Below, in pieces: positions 7,742 through 15,818 of a stretch of 38,437 bases of DNA; position 1 is the stretch's first letter, and each line of letters opens with the position of its first letter. The translations under genes and the position numbers were made by a program. Location of the stretch: assembly GCA_031280825.1 (NCBI GenBank), contig JAITGE010000035.1, forward strand, positions 1-38,437. The letters are read 5' to 3'. The notes below the pieces were generated by a model. That model was given only the letters and a program-made list of their open reading frames with translations, was not told the DNA's origin and made no database searches. Origin of the DNA: Oscillospiraceae bacterium. GTDB lineage: Bacteria > Bacillota > Clostridia > Oscillospirales > Acutalibacteraceae.

Positions 7742-8675
7742 CGGACCGCTCGTGACGGCAAAGGAGCGCCATTGGCTCGGCGACGCCATTGTGGCAAACC
7801 CCATCCTCGTGCAGGCGGTAGGGCTTGCGCCCGTGGTCGCCGTTGCGACGACCGTGCGCGCGGCGCTGCTGCTTGCCGCGGTCACAGCGGCGCTGCTGCT
7901 CATTTGCGAACCGCTGACCGCCGTTTTACTGCGCAAGCTCCCGGCATGGCTGCGCGTTCCGTGCTATTTCGCCATCGGCTTGGCGTTGGTTGTGCCGCTC
8001 GTGTTTTTATTGGAAAGCATGGACGCGCCCATTGTGGCTTCCATGGATATTTTTCTGCCGCTGTTGGCACTTAACTCTGTCGTTGCCGTGCGCTGCGAGC
8101 GCTATGCGGTGCTGCGTGCTGCACCCGCCGCCTTGCGGGATGCCGCCGCCAACGCCGCCGGCTATGCCGCCGCCGCGCTGCTCATCGGTTTTTTGCGTGA
8201 ATTGCTCGGGCACGGGAGTGTTTGGGGGCGGCACACCGCGGATTGGAACGTGCGCGGGCTGTGGATGCCCTTCGGCGGATTCCTTGTAATCGGTCTGCTG
8301 GCGGCGGGCTTAAAGCTGTTGCTGCGCACGCTCTCGGAGCACGGAATCATTATCGGTGCGCACCGCGCCATGGAGCTTGCTCCCGAAGACCGCGAGGTGC
8401 GCAAGGAAAAAACCCGCAAGCTCTTTGAGGATGCCGAAACCCGCCGCCGTGTGCTGCGCGCGGCAGGTGTGCTGCTCCCCGAAGAGGAAATTCCACCCAC
8501 AACGGAGCCTGCGCCCGCGCCTACGGAAGAGCCTCCCCCGGCGATCGAAAGCGCCGCTCGCGCCGCGCCGAAGCAAGCCGACGCCGTCACGCGCCCGCTC
8601 CCCGACGCCGTGCTTGCCGCGTTGCAATCGCTGGAGGAAATGGATTTGGAAGGAGGCGGCGCGCGTGATACGTGA
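7728..8675 (+). CDS. RnfE/NqrD-like membrane protein lacking cluster cysteines, with acidic Pro-rich tail
   Basis: A 315 aa protein whose first ~210 residues follow the RnfE/NqrD pattern closely: NPILVQAVGLAPVVAV (canonical NPVLVQ.LGLCP.LAV), the second segment LLLICEPLTAVLLRKLP, IFLPLLALNSVVAVRCE (canonical IPLI.VNC.ILGR.E) and GFLRELLGHGS (canonical REVLG.G). The two cysteines that in Rnf/Nqr ligate the intramembrane [2Fe-2S] cluster are Ala-34 and Ser-117. They are 83 residues apart, the same spacing as the NqrD pair. Residues 211-315 are a charged, then Pro/Glu-rich tail not found in normal RnfE, likely cytoplasmic and disordered. A strong GGGAGG precedes the ATG. The gene overlaps both neighbours. 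Confidence 0.85.
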   Translation: MQKHDGPLVTAKERHWLGDAIVANPILVQAVGLAPVVAVATTVRAALLLAAVTAALLLICEPLTAVLLRKLPAWLRVPCYFAIGLALVVPLVFLLESMDAPIVASMDIFLPLLALNSVVAVRCERYAVLRAAPAALRDAAANAAGYAAAALLIGFLRELLGHGSVWGRHTADWNVRGLWMPFGGFLVIGLLAAGLKLLLRTLSEHGIIIGAHRAMELAPEDREVRKEKTRKLFEDAETRRRVLRAAGVLLPEEEIPPTTEPAPAPTEEPPPAIESAARAAPKQADAVTRPLPDAVLAALQSLEEMDLEGGGARDT

Positions 8676-9285
8676 AACCCTGCTTTCGATGTTCAACGCA
8701 TCCCTTTACGCCGTGTTCCTGTATAATTTCATATTCAGCGGCGGCTTGGGCACAACCGAGGTCATTCGCGCGGCAAAAAAGAACGGCGGAATGCTTGCCT
8801 TCGCCGGGCTGATTTCGTTTTTTTCCATGCTGACATCCGCCGTTTCGCGCTTGCTGACCATTTGGATCCCTTCGTTTGAAACGCTCTCGTTTGCGTGGCG
8901 CTGCCTGCTTTTTGGCGGCATATTGCTGGTGCTCTATCTGTTGACCGGGGTAGCGCTGGCGTTCCTGAAAATCCGCGCGCAAGTTTTTTTACTCAAATAT
9001 CTGGGTATGGCGGTGCTTAACACGCTGGTGATGGCAATCCCGTTTTTGAACTTTCAGCGCAGCCACGATTTACCCCGCGCGCTGGCGTTTGGTCTTGGCG
9101 CGGGCATTGCTTTTGCCGGCGCGTCGCTGCTCATCAACAGCGGGATGCACAAGCTCCAGCAAAACAAATCAATCCCCGTGATGTTCACCGGTGTGCCGGC
9201 GACGCTGATCTACACCGGTCTGCTGGCACTTGCCTTCACCGGCTTCACCGGCGCGTCGCTTTTCGGCGCGGAGGGAGGCATCTGA
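8665..9285 (+). CDS. RnfA/NqrE-like membrane protein lacking cluster cysteines
   Basis: A 206 aa protein with six predicted membrane segments. The stretch NFIFSGGLGTTEVIRAAKK (21-39) aligns without gaps to the RnfA pattern NF.LS.FLGICPFLGVSKK, with Thr-31 in place of the cluster cysteine. YLGMAVLNTLVMAIPFLN (112-129) matches YLPLITTNCAVLGVALLN with Thr-120 in place of the second cysteine. GFGLG-like GLGAGIAFAGA (143-153) and the C-terminal LIYTGLLALAFTGFTG (canonical LI.AGLLALAFMGFSG) complete the match. The GTG start at 8665 follows GGAGG by eight bases and overlaps the preceding gene by 11 bases. No further Rnf gene follows; the next gene is convergent trpD. RnfA and RnfE are paralogues, so the A/E assignment rests on the motifs above. 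Confidence 0.85.
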   Translation: MIRETLLSMFNASLYAVFLYNFIFSGGLGTTEVIRAAKKNGGMLAFAGLISFFSMLTSAVSRLLTIWIPSFETLSFAWRCLLFGGILLVLYLLTGVALAFLKIRAQVFLLKYLGMAVLNTLVMAIPFLNFQRSHDLPRALAFGLGAGIAFAGASLLINSGMHKLQQNKSIPVMFTGVPATLIYTGLLALAFTGFTGASLFGAEGGI

Positions 9286-9309
9286 CCGCTCTCCTTTGTG
9301 AAAACGCAA

Positions 9310-10320
9310 TCACCGCTCCTGCGTCGCCGCCGCAAATGCTTCCAGCTGGCGTTGCGCCGCGCCGGAATCGATCGTTTGAGCCGCCTTTTCCAGCGCCCCG
9401 CCAAAGCCCATGGCAGGCAGCGCGACATAAATTGCGGCGGCGGCGTTGAGCAGCACGGCGTCGCGCCGCGGCGATTGCTCACCGGATAGCACCGCGCGTG
9501 TAATGGCGGCATTTTTCCGGGGTGAACCGCCGACAATTTCGCTTTTATCGCAGCGGTGCATACCATAATCCTCCGGCGCAATCACATAACTGTTGAATGT
9601 GCCGTCCCGCACCTCGCACACCGTCGTCGGCGCGCTGATAGAGATCTCATCCAACCCATCCTGCCCAAAAACGACCATCGCGTTGCGCACGCCCAGATTG
9701 TGCAGTACCTGCGCCAAGGGCTGCACCAACGCCTCGTCAAAAACCCCCAAGAGCTGCATCTGCGCACCGGCAGGGTTGGCGAGCGGTCCCAAAATATTAA
9801 AGATTGTGCGGATGCCCAGTTCACGGCGCACCGGCGCGACATATTTCATCGCAATGTGATAATTCTGCGCAAAAAGGAAGCACATGTTCATCTCCCGCAG
9901 GATGGCAAGACTGCGCTCCGGCGGGATCGTAATGCATACCCCAAGCGCTTCCAGAATATCCGCCGCGCCGCATTTGCTGCTTGCGGCGCGGTTTCCGTGT
10001 TTGGCGACAGGGATCCCCGCCGCCGAAACCACCAGTGCGGCCGTCGTCGAAATATTAAACGAATTGGATTTATCGCCCCCGGTTCCTACAATTTCCAATA
10101 CATCCAGCGCGTGCAGCAAGCGTACGCAGTGCTTGCGCATTCCCGCCGCGCAGGCAGTGATCTCCTCAATGGTTTCGCCCTTCACACTCATGGCGGTTAA
10201 AAACGCCGCCATTTGAATTTCACTCGCCTGCCCGCTCATAATCTCATCCATAACGGCTTCGGCGGTTTCGTAGCTGAGATTTTTCCGGCTGCTGGCTTGG
10301 CTGATCGCCTCTTTTATCAC
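9310..10320 (-). CDS. trpD: Anthranilate phosphoribosyltransferase TrpD
   Basis: TrpD transfers phosphoribose from PRPP to anthranilate, the second step of tryptophan synthesis. The sequence has the glycine-rich PRPP loop EIVGTGGDKSNSFNIST, the KHGNRAASSKCGAADILEALG segment, HIAMKYVAPVRRELG and TIFNILGPLANPA, which are hallmark TrpD motifs. The 336 aa length is full. The start is GTG with AAGGAGGG about seven bases upstream. It is the last gene of trpE-G-D. No trpC, trpF, trpB or trpA follows: 24 bases after the stop lies the end of the convergent Rnf-like operon. Confidence 0.97.
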   Translation of the reverse strand: MIKEAISQASSRKNLSYETAEAVMDEIMSGQASEIQMAAFLTAMSVKGETIEEITACAAGMRKHCVRLLHALDVLEIVGTGGDKSNSFNISTTAALVVSAAGIPVAKHGNRAASSKCGAADILEALGVCITIPPERSLAILREMNMCFLFAQNYHIAMKYVAPVRRELGIRTIFNILGPLANPAGAQMQLLGVFDEALVQPLAQVLHNLGVRNAMVVFGQDGLDEISISAPTTVCEVRDGTFNSYVIAPEDYGMHRCDKSEIVGGSPRKNAAITRAVLSGEQSPRRDAVLLNAAAAIYVALPAMGFGGALEKAAQTIDSGAAQRQLEAFAAATQER

Positions 10321-10351
10321 AAAAATCCCTCCTTGCTGTTCATGTTCATCT

Positions 10352-10918
10352 TTAGGAAAGGCGCAAAAAATTGCGCAGAATCGTTTCGCCCTGCGGCGTT
10401 AAAATGGATTCCGGATGAAATTGCAGCCCAAAAACAGGACGCTCCGCGTGCTGCACCGCCATAACCTCATCCCCCGCGCGGGCAGTGATCTTCAGCTCCG
10501 GCGGCATCGTTTCCTCCAACGCGGCCAGTGAATGGTACCGCGCACCTTGGATCGCTGCCGGCAACCCTGCAAACAGCGGGCAAGCGGTATCCAGCGTGAT
10601 TTGCGAGGGCTTCCCGTGCATGAGCTGTTTGGCATAGCAGACCGTTGCGCCATAGACCTCACAGATCGCCTGGTGCCCTAAGCAGACGCCCAAAATCGGC
10701 TTGCTTTTGCCGAAGATTCGCACCACCTCCTTGCAAACACCGGATGCACTGGGCTTGCCCGGACCGGGCGACAGAATGATATGCGTCGGCGCCAGCCCGA
10801 TAATTTCCGGCACCTTGATTTGATCGTTGCGCACCACACGGATTGCCGGATGGATTGCCCCCACAAGCTGATACAGATTATAGCTGAAGCTATCGTAATT
10901 ATCGATGAGCAGGATCAT
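10352..10918 (-). CDS. trpG: Anthranilate synthase glutamine amidotransferase subunit TrpG
   Basis: This subunit hydrolyses glutamine and channels ammonia to TrpE. It is a class I amidotransferase: N-terminal LLIDNYDSFSYNLYQ, oxyanion-loop LSPGPGKPS, the nucleophile Cys in LGVCLGHQAI, YHSL, and the catalytic His-Glu in GLQFHPESILTP. The 188 aa length is typical. Its ATG overlaps the trpE stop (ATGA). PabA of folate synthesis is nearly indistinguishable and one subunit often serves both, but the position between trpE and trpD makes TrpG the primary role. Confidence 0.95.
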   Translation of the reverse strand: MILLIDNYDSFSYNLYQLVGAIHPAIRVVRNDQIKVPEIIGLAPTHIILSPGPGKPSASGVCKEVVRIFGKSKPILGVCLGHQAICEVYGATVCYAKQLMHGKPSQITLDTACPLFAGLPAAIQGARYHSLAALEETMPPELKITARAGDEVMAVQHAERPVFGLQFHPESILTPQGETILRNFLRLS

Positions 10919-12387
10919 GACGCATCCCCCTTCCCGGCGGCTTCAAGCGCACGCAGAACCGCCTTCATTTTGTTGGCACATTCCTCGTGCTCTTTTTCCG
11001 GCACACTATCAGCGACAATCCCCGCGCCGGAGCGCACAAACACCGTGCCGTTCTTTTTAAAGGCAATGCGGATGGCAATGCAGGTATCCATATCGCCGGT
11101 GAAGCTCAGGTAGCCGATCGCCCCGCCGTAAATACCTCTCTTGTTATTTTCCAGCCTGTTGATGATTTCACAGGCGCGCAGCTTTGGCGCGCCGCTAAGC
11201 GTCCCGGCTGGGAGCAATGCACCCAGCGCCTCCAGCGCCCCGCAATCCGGGCGTAGCCGCCCCGTGACGGTCGAACCAATGTGCATCACGTGCGAAAAGC
11301 GCAGGATATCCATATACCGCTCCACCTTGACGCTGCCAAATTCGCTGATGCGCCCAATATCGTTGCGCCCCAAATCCACCAGCATGTTATGCTCGGCAAG
11401 CTCTTTCTCGTCACGCAGCAAGCCCTCCTCCAGCGCGGCATCCTGCGCCGCAGTCTTCCCGCGCGGGCGTGTTCCGGCAAGGGGAAAGGTGCTGGCAAGC
11501 CCCGACTCGCACTTAACGAGGGTTTCCGGCGCGGCGCCGGCAATCTCCAAATCATCGGAGCTGAAATAAAACATATAGGGCGACGGATTGCTTTCGCGCA
11601 AAATGCGGTAGGTTTCATAAAGGCTGCCCTCGGCGGCGGCGGCAAGACGGTTCGAAAGCACAGCCTGAAAAATATCCCCTTCAAAGATGTGCCGCTTCAC
11701 CGTTTCCACCATATTACAAAAGGTAGACTTATCAAACAGCGGCGTGAATTCCGAAAGCAAACGCAGCGGCGGCGGCACCGTTGGCTCCCCTTGTGTTACA
11801 ACACGCTCCAGGCTATCCAATTCCTGCAGGGCGCGGTGATAATTTTCCTCCAGATGCTCCGCCTTGGCGTTAACGATTAGGATGATCTCCTTCGCCACGT
11901 GATCAAAAGCAACCACCTTATCGAACAGCAGCAGGTCGGCGTCCATAAAGCCTTCTTCGTCCGCCGCGTCCAGGTTGAGCGTCGGTTCGGCGTATTTGAT
12001 ATAATCATAAGCAAAATAACCCACCAAGCCACCGGAAAACGCGGGCAGCCCCGGCAACCGCGGAGCACGGTTATCCTCCAGAATCTTGCGCAGCTGCGCA
12101 CCGGGATCGTTCGTTTCGATCACGATTTCCGTACCGTTTTTGATCGTCACGCGCCCGTCAAGGCAGGTAATGCTAAGCTTCGGATCGTAACCCAGGAAGG
12201 TGTAGCGCCCATGCGCGGCAACCTCCGCGCTTTCAAGCACAAAGCATTGCCGGCTCAGGCGTTTAAGCGCCAAAAACACACCCAACGGGTCGCGCCCGGC
12301 GGCGGGAACGCCGCGCCAAACAGGAATCACCCTGTATTCCCGCGCCAAGTTCACTGCCTCTTGCAGGCTCGGCTTGTTCTCGTTCAT
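10915..12387 (-). CDS. trpE: Anthranilate synthase component I TrpE
   Basis: TrpE makes anthranilate from chorismate and ammonia. The C-terminal chorismate-binding domain has FEGDIFQAVLSNRL, PSPYMFYF, GTRPRGKT, DEKELAEHNMLVDLGRNDIGR, VMHIGSTVTGRL, PAGTLSGAPK and the final YGGAIGYLSF with SGAGIVADS. The N-terminal region contains VLESAE..GRYTFLGYDP, containing the LESA feedback motif that binds tryptophan. The length is 490 aa. The start at 12387 is preceded by GAAAGGG and falls just after the T-box terminator; longer frames run into that leader RNA. Expression is probably set by the T-box, with activity also feedback-inhibited. First gene of trpEGD. Confidence 0.96.
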   Translation of the reverse strand: MNENKPSLQEAVNLAREYRVIPVWRGVPAAGRDPLGVFLALKRLSRQCFVLESAEVAAHGRYTFLGYDPKLSITCLDGRVTIKNGTEIVIETNDPGAQLRKILEDNRAPRLPGLPAFSGGLVGYFAYDYIKYAEPTLNLDAADEEGFMDADLLLFDKVVAFDHVAKEIILIVNAKAEHLEENYHRALQELDSLERVVTQGEPTVPPPLRLLSEFTPLFDKSTFCNMVETVKRHIFEGDIFQAVLSNRLAAAAEGSLYETYRILRESNPSPYMFYFSSDDLEIAGAAPETLVKCESGLASTFPLAGTRPRGKTAAQDAALEEGLLRDEKELAEHNMLVDLGRNDIGRISEFGSVKVERYMDILRFSHVMHIGSTVTGRLRPDCGALEALGALLPAGTLSGAPKLRACEIINRLENNKRGIYGGAIGYLSFTGDMDTCIAIRIAFKKNGTVFVRSGAGIVADSVPEKEHEECANKMKAVLRALEAAGKGDAS

Positions 12388-12409
12388 GCAATTCACCCTT
12401 TCTCCTTGC

Positions 12410-12453
12410 AAAATAAATAACCCCGCCAAAGGAAAAGCCTCCTTCGGCAGGGG
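12410..12453 (-). terminator. Rho-independent terminator of the T-box leader
   Basis: In the minus-strand transcript CCCCTGCCGAAGG pairs with CCTTTGGCGGGG around a short loop, followed by TTATTTATTTT. Part of the 5' arm would pair with the T-box sequence in the alternative antiterminator. It sits just before the trpE ribosome binding site. Confidence 0.85.
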
Positions 12454-12696
12454 CGATGTCTTCACCGCGGTGCCACCCTGCTTTGGGGCAAAGCCCCCTT
12501 GGCGAGATACCAGCATATCCCCGGCAACTGACGTATGCCCACACGTCGCAAGCTACTCACGAGGCAATCGCTTTCACCACGCCCTCGGCGGTCCATTTAA
12601 CAGGCAGCTCTCCGCCGGTTCACAGCAATCCCGGCTCTCTGTGGGCGCATTTCCTGTTTTTATCTCCGCGTCAACGGTTTGTTCGCTTTTTTAGTT
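12410..12696 (-). promoter_or_regulatory. T-box riboswitch, tryptophan-type, upstream of trpE
   Basis: The minus-strand leader contains the diagnostic T-box sequence AGGGTGGCACCGCGG (12465-12479), a Stem I with the AGAGAG element followed by CCGGGATTGCTGTGAACCGG, and a specifier-loop context AATGGACC. That gives UGG (12593-12595), the tryptophan codon, as specifier. Uncharged tRNA-Trp would pair with the specifier and with the T-box bulge, stabilise the antiterminator and let transcription enter trpEGD. The leader is about 290 bases from the predicted start to the terminator. It also fills the long gap between trpE and metG. The element lies on the trpE strand, not the metG strand. Confidence 0.93.
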
Positions 12697-12702
12697 TTGT
12701 GT

Positions 12703-12731
12703 ATTATATCCCACCGGCGCGGGAATGTCAA
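12703..12731 (-). promoter_or_regulatory. Consensus sigma-A promoter of the trpEGD T-box leader
   Basis: Perfect TTGACA (12726-12731), 17 bp spacer and perfect TATAAT (12703-12708) on the minus strand. A full consensus promoter fits control by attenuation rather than by initiation. Confidence 0.9.
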
Positions 12732-12749
12732 GTATTTTTTTGCAAACGC

Positions 12750-12778
12750 TTGCTATTGACGCGTAAATCATTTATAAT
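12750..12778 (+). promoter_or_regulatory. Sigma-A type promoter of metG-tatD
   Basis: TTGCTA (12750-12755), 17 bp spacer and TATAAT (12773-12778). It is back to back with the trp promoter, the two -35 boxes being 18 bp apart. The leader to the metG ATG is about 28 bases, too short for a riboswitch. Confidence 0.75.
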
Positions 12779-12812
12779 GGGGTGGCAAATCGCAGAACTG
12801 GAGGAGCTGTCC

Positions 12813-14387
12813 ATGCCCAAGCCAACGTATTTCATCACCACCGCCATACCCTATGCTACACAAAAGCCGCACATCGGCAACTTTTACGATCACGTGGTAT
12901 GCGATCTGCTTGCCCGCCACAAACGAATGCAGGGCTATGACGTATGTTTCCTCACCGGCATGGACGAACACGGGCAAAAAGTAGAAACCCTTGCCACGCA
13001 AGCGGGCATCTCGCCGCAAGCCTACGCCGACGGTATCACAAGCAGTGTTTTGAATATCTTCAGCACGCTGGATATCTCCTGCGACCGCTTCATCCGCACG
13101 ACGGACGCACAGCACGAAGCGGCGGTTGCGGCGGTATTCCAAAAGCTTTACACGCAAGGCGATATCTACAAAAGCGCCTACGAGGGTCAATATTGCGTCC
13201 CCTGCGAGAGCTTTTGGACGCAATCACAGCTGACAGACGGCAATTGCCCGGATTGCGGTCGCCCGGTAACCCCCGCCAAGGAGGACGCCTACTTTCTGCG
13301 CCTCAGCAAATACCAAAGTTGGCTGGAAGCCTTTTACGATGAAAATCCGCACTTCATTTTGCCGGATACCCGCCGTAACGAGATGCTCAACACCTTCATC
13401 AAGCCCGGCTTGCAGGATTTGTGCGTCACGCGCAGCACCTTCCGCTGGGGGGTGCCCGTGCCGTTTGACCCGCAGCACGTGGTCTATGTTTGGATTGACG
13501 CGCTGCTCAATTACACAACCGCCTTGGGCTACAACGCGGGCGAAAACAGCGACGACTACCGTAAGTATTGGCCGGCGGATGTGCATGTGATCGGCAAGGA
13601 TATTTGCCGCTTTCATACCATCGTCTGGCCAATTCTGCTGCACGCGCTGGGGGAACCGCTGCCGAAGCGGGTATTTGCGCACCCATGGCTGCTCGTAGGC
13701 GCGGACAAAATGAGTAAATCACGCGGCAACGTGATCTATGCGGATGCGCTTGCCGCCCGCATTGGCGGGGACGCGGTACGCTACTTTATGCTGGCTGAAA
13801 TGCCGTCGGCAGTGGATGGCACGATGACATATGAAACCGTGCTGGAGCGTTACAACGGCGACCTTGCCAACGTGCTGGGCAACCTTGTGAACCGCACCCT
13901 TGCCATGGCAAATAAATACTTCGGGGGCGTGGTTCCCGCGTCCGGCGAACCCACGGCGCTGGATTTGGAATTGCAAGCCTTCGCGCTCCAAACCGTGCAA
14001 AAAAGCGAAGCCTATTTAAATGATTACCGTTTTGCGGACGCCATGGATGCGATGATCACGCTGGCAAAACGGCTCAACAAGTATATTGATGAAACCATGC
14101 CCTGGGCACTGGCAAAGGATGAAGCACAGCGCGGCGCGCTGGGAAACGTAATTTACAACCTGTTGGAGGGTATTCGATTTTTGGCGGCGATTTTTGCGCC
14201 CGTCATGCCGAATGCCGCGCGGAGCATCCTCAGCCAGCTTGACCCCGGCTGCGACCCGGAGGTCATACTGGCAGATATTTTGCCGACCCTCACACGCTTT
14301 GGTGGGTTAACGCCGGGCGTTCAAGTGACCGAAACCCCAAAGCCGCTCTTTGCAAGGCTGGAGCTGTCAGCGGTGACAGGGGAATGA
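12813..14387 (+). CDS. metG: Methionyl-tRNA synthetase
   Basis: Class I aminoacyl-tRNA synthetase charging tRNA-Met. The HIGH motif is HIGN (20-23) after AIPYATQKP, a single Cys-x-x-Cys zinc knuckle (CVPCESFW and CPDCGRP) occupies the connective domain, and KMSKS is at 299-303. An anticodon-binding helical domain follows (NLVNRTLAMANKYF). The protein is 524 aa and ends right after the anticodon domain, so it lacks the C-terminal tRNA-binding (Trbp111-like) domain of longer bacterial enzymes. The ATG follows GGAGGAG. The stop overlaps the tatD ATG, a pairing of metG and tatD that is common in Bacillota. Confidence 0.97.
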   Translation: MPKPTYFITTAIPYATQKPHIGNFYDHVVCDLLARHKRMQGYDVCFLTGMDEHGQKVETLATQAGISPQAYADGITSSVLNIFSTLDISCDRFIRTTDAQHEAAVAAVFQKLYTQGDIYKSAYEGQYCVPCESFWTQSQLTDGNCPDCGRPVTPAKEDAYFLRLSKYQSWLEAFYDENPHFILPDTRRNEMLNTFIKPGLQDLCVTRSTFRWGVPVPFDPQHVVYVWIDALLNYTTALGYNAGENSDDYRKYWPADVHVIGKDICRFHTIVWPILLHALGEPLPKRVFAHPWLLVGADKMSKSRGNVIYADALAARIGGDAVRYFMLAEMPSAVDGTMTYETVLERYNGDLANVLGNLVNRTLAMANKYFGGVVPASGEPTALDLELQAFALQTVQKSEAYLNDYRFADAMDAMITLAKRLNKYIDETMPWALAKDEAQRGALGNVIYNLLEGIRFLAAIFAPVMPNAARSILSQLDPGCDPEVILADILPTLTRFGGLTPGVQVTETPKPLFARLELSAVTGE

Positions 14388-15151
14388 TCGGCGGTATTTT
14401 TGATTCCCATGCGCATTACACGGATAAACGCTTTGCGGCGGATCGCGCAGCCGTGCTGGCTGCCCTGCCCGCGCGGGGCGTTATCGCCGCACTTTGCTGC
14501 GGCAGCGATGTACCGGATAGCCGCGCCGCGCTGCGGCTTGCGCAGCAATATCCGTTCTTATACGCAGCCTGCGGGATTCATCCGCATAAAGCGCAAGCGG
14601 CAAACGAAGCTGCCTACGAAGCGCTTGCAGGGCTATTGAAAGAGAAAAAATGCGTTGCGCTGGGCGAAATTGGCCTGGATTACCACTACAATTTTTCACC
14701 GCGCGAAACGCAGAGGGCGTGCTTTTTACGGCAGCTGGCGCTGGCAAAGGAACTGGATCTGCCTGTAGTTATTCACGACCGCGAAGCGCACGAGGACACT
14801 CTCGCGCTGCTGCAAAGGCTTCGCCCGCGCGGGGTAGTGCACTGCTACAGCGGCAGCCGCGAGATGGCGAAGGAGCTGCTGAAAATGGATCTGTATTTAG
14901 GCTTTGGAGGAGCGGTCACGTTCAAAAACGCTCGCCGTCCGCTGGAAATTGCAGCGGAAATCCCGCAGGATCGTTTGCTGCTGGAAACCGACGCGCCCTA
15001 CATGACGCCCGAGCCGCACCGCGGCGCACGGTGCGAAAGCCCGCACATCGCATTCACAGCGCAAAAAATCGCCCGCGCCCGGGGGATGGACGCGCAGGAA
15101 TTGGTAGAAATTTGCAGTGAAAACGCACGCCGTTGCTTTGACCTCGCGTGA
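14384..15151 (+). CDS. tatD: TatD family metal-dependent hydrolase / DNase
   Basis: TatD proteins are TIM-barrel metallohydrolases with 3'-5' exonuclease or DNA-repair roles. The sequence begins IFDSHAHYTD (metal His-x-His), then CGIHPHKA, ALGEIGLDYHYNF (metal Glu), LPVVIHDREAHEDT (His), GVVHCYSGS (His) and RLLLETDAPYMTPEPHRG (Asp), giving the complete active site. The 255 aa length is normal. The ATG overlaps the metG stop by four bases (ATGA). The gene is convergent with the ANTAR regulator, 15 bases away, with no obvious terminator between them. Confidence 0.95.
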   Translation: MIGGIFDSHAHYTDKRFAADRAAVLAALPARGVIAALCCGSDVPDSRAALRLAQQYPFLYAACGIHPHKAQAANEAAYEALAGLLKEKKCVALGEIGLDYHYNFSPRETQRACFLRQLALAKELDLPVVIHDREAHEDTLALLQRLRPRGVVHCYSGSREMAKELLKMDLYLGFGGAVTFKNARRPLEIAAEIPQDRLLLETDAPYMTPEPHRGARCESPHIAFTAQKIARARGMDAQELVEICSENARRCFDLA

Positions 15152-15166
15152 ATTGCCAAGCCCTGC

Positions 15167-15745
15167 TCAATGCCTATCCTCATAAAGCTTCAGCACGTTG
15201 ACTGCAACCTCATGCTTTGTAACGCGCTGGTTCATCGCCTGGCGTTCCATGTGCTTGTGCGCCTGCGCTTCGCTCATGCCCAAATTGGAGATCAGCACGC
15301 ATTTTGCGCGGTTGATCAGCTTCATTTCATTGATCTGCCGCTCCAAATTCCGGTTTTGCGTTTGCACCAGCGCAAGACGCGTTTGCACTGCCTGCATCAA
15401 ATCCAAAGAGCTAAGCAGCACTTGACGGCTGACGGGCTTTTGCAGCAGCAGCACGCCCAGAGAGGTCAGATGCTCTTTGAATGCGTCAAACTGCTCCTGC
15501 GCTACCAGCGCGAGGATTTGCGCTTGCGTTTGCTCCGCTAAGGACTTTGCCAGCACCAAACCGGTTTCATCCGCCAGTGGAGCGTTCAAAACGCAGAAAT
15601 CAAAGGGCGCTTCGGCTTGCAGCAGTTCCAGCGCCTGCGCGGCGGAGACACAAACGCAAACCGCGCTGTGCGCCCGCCCACGCAAAAGCGCCCCAAAGGT
15701 CTGCCCGCCCTTTTCAGAACCGGAAACCAGCAAAAAACGCGGCAT
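15167..15745 (-). CDS. ANTAR-domain antiterminator with degenerate receiver
   Basis: ANTAR proteins bind paired-hairpin RNA and block transcription termination. The C-terminal three-helix ANTAR domain spans about residues 135-190 (LISNLGMSEAQAHKHMER, then NQRVTKHEVAVNVL), preceded by a coiled-coil linker (ALVQTQNRNLERQINEM). The N-terminal receiver-like domain has Asn where the phosphoacceptor Asp should be (CVLNAPL) and no acidic pair near its start, but keeps the Lys in LLLQKPVS. It is therefore probably not controlled by phosphorylation. The ATG at 15745 follows GAGGGG. It is 73 bases downstream of isocitrate dehydrogenase on the same strand, with no histidine kinase nearby. The target RNA is unknown; ANTAR regulators in Clostridia often control nitrogen or ethanolamine genes. 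Confidence 0.88.
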   Translation of the reverse strand: MPRFLLVSGSEKGGQTFGALLRGRAHSAVCVCVSAAQALELLQAEAPFDFCVLNAPLADETGLVLAKSLAEQTQAQILALVAQEQFDAFKEHLTSLGVLLLQKPVSRQVLLSSLDLMQAVQTRLALVQTQNRNLERQINEMKLINRAKCVLISNLGMSEAQAHKHMERQAMNQRVTKHEVAVNVLKLYEDRH

Positions 15746-15818
15746 AGCGCACCCCTCTCCACAAACTTCGCCCACTTATCCTGTTCCGTGCCCGCGCGCT
15801 GCGCGCATTGGCACGCCC

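Noticed and set aside
12410-12696. T-box as a regulator of metG
   Set aside because: MetG genes can have T-boxes, but the conserved elements read only on the minus strand, toward trpE, and the specifier is UGG.
15775-15818. GCGCGC palindrome between IDH and ANTAR as a terminator
   Set aside because: The loop would be too small and no T-tract follows.
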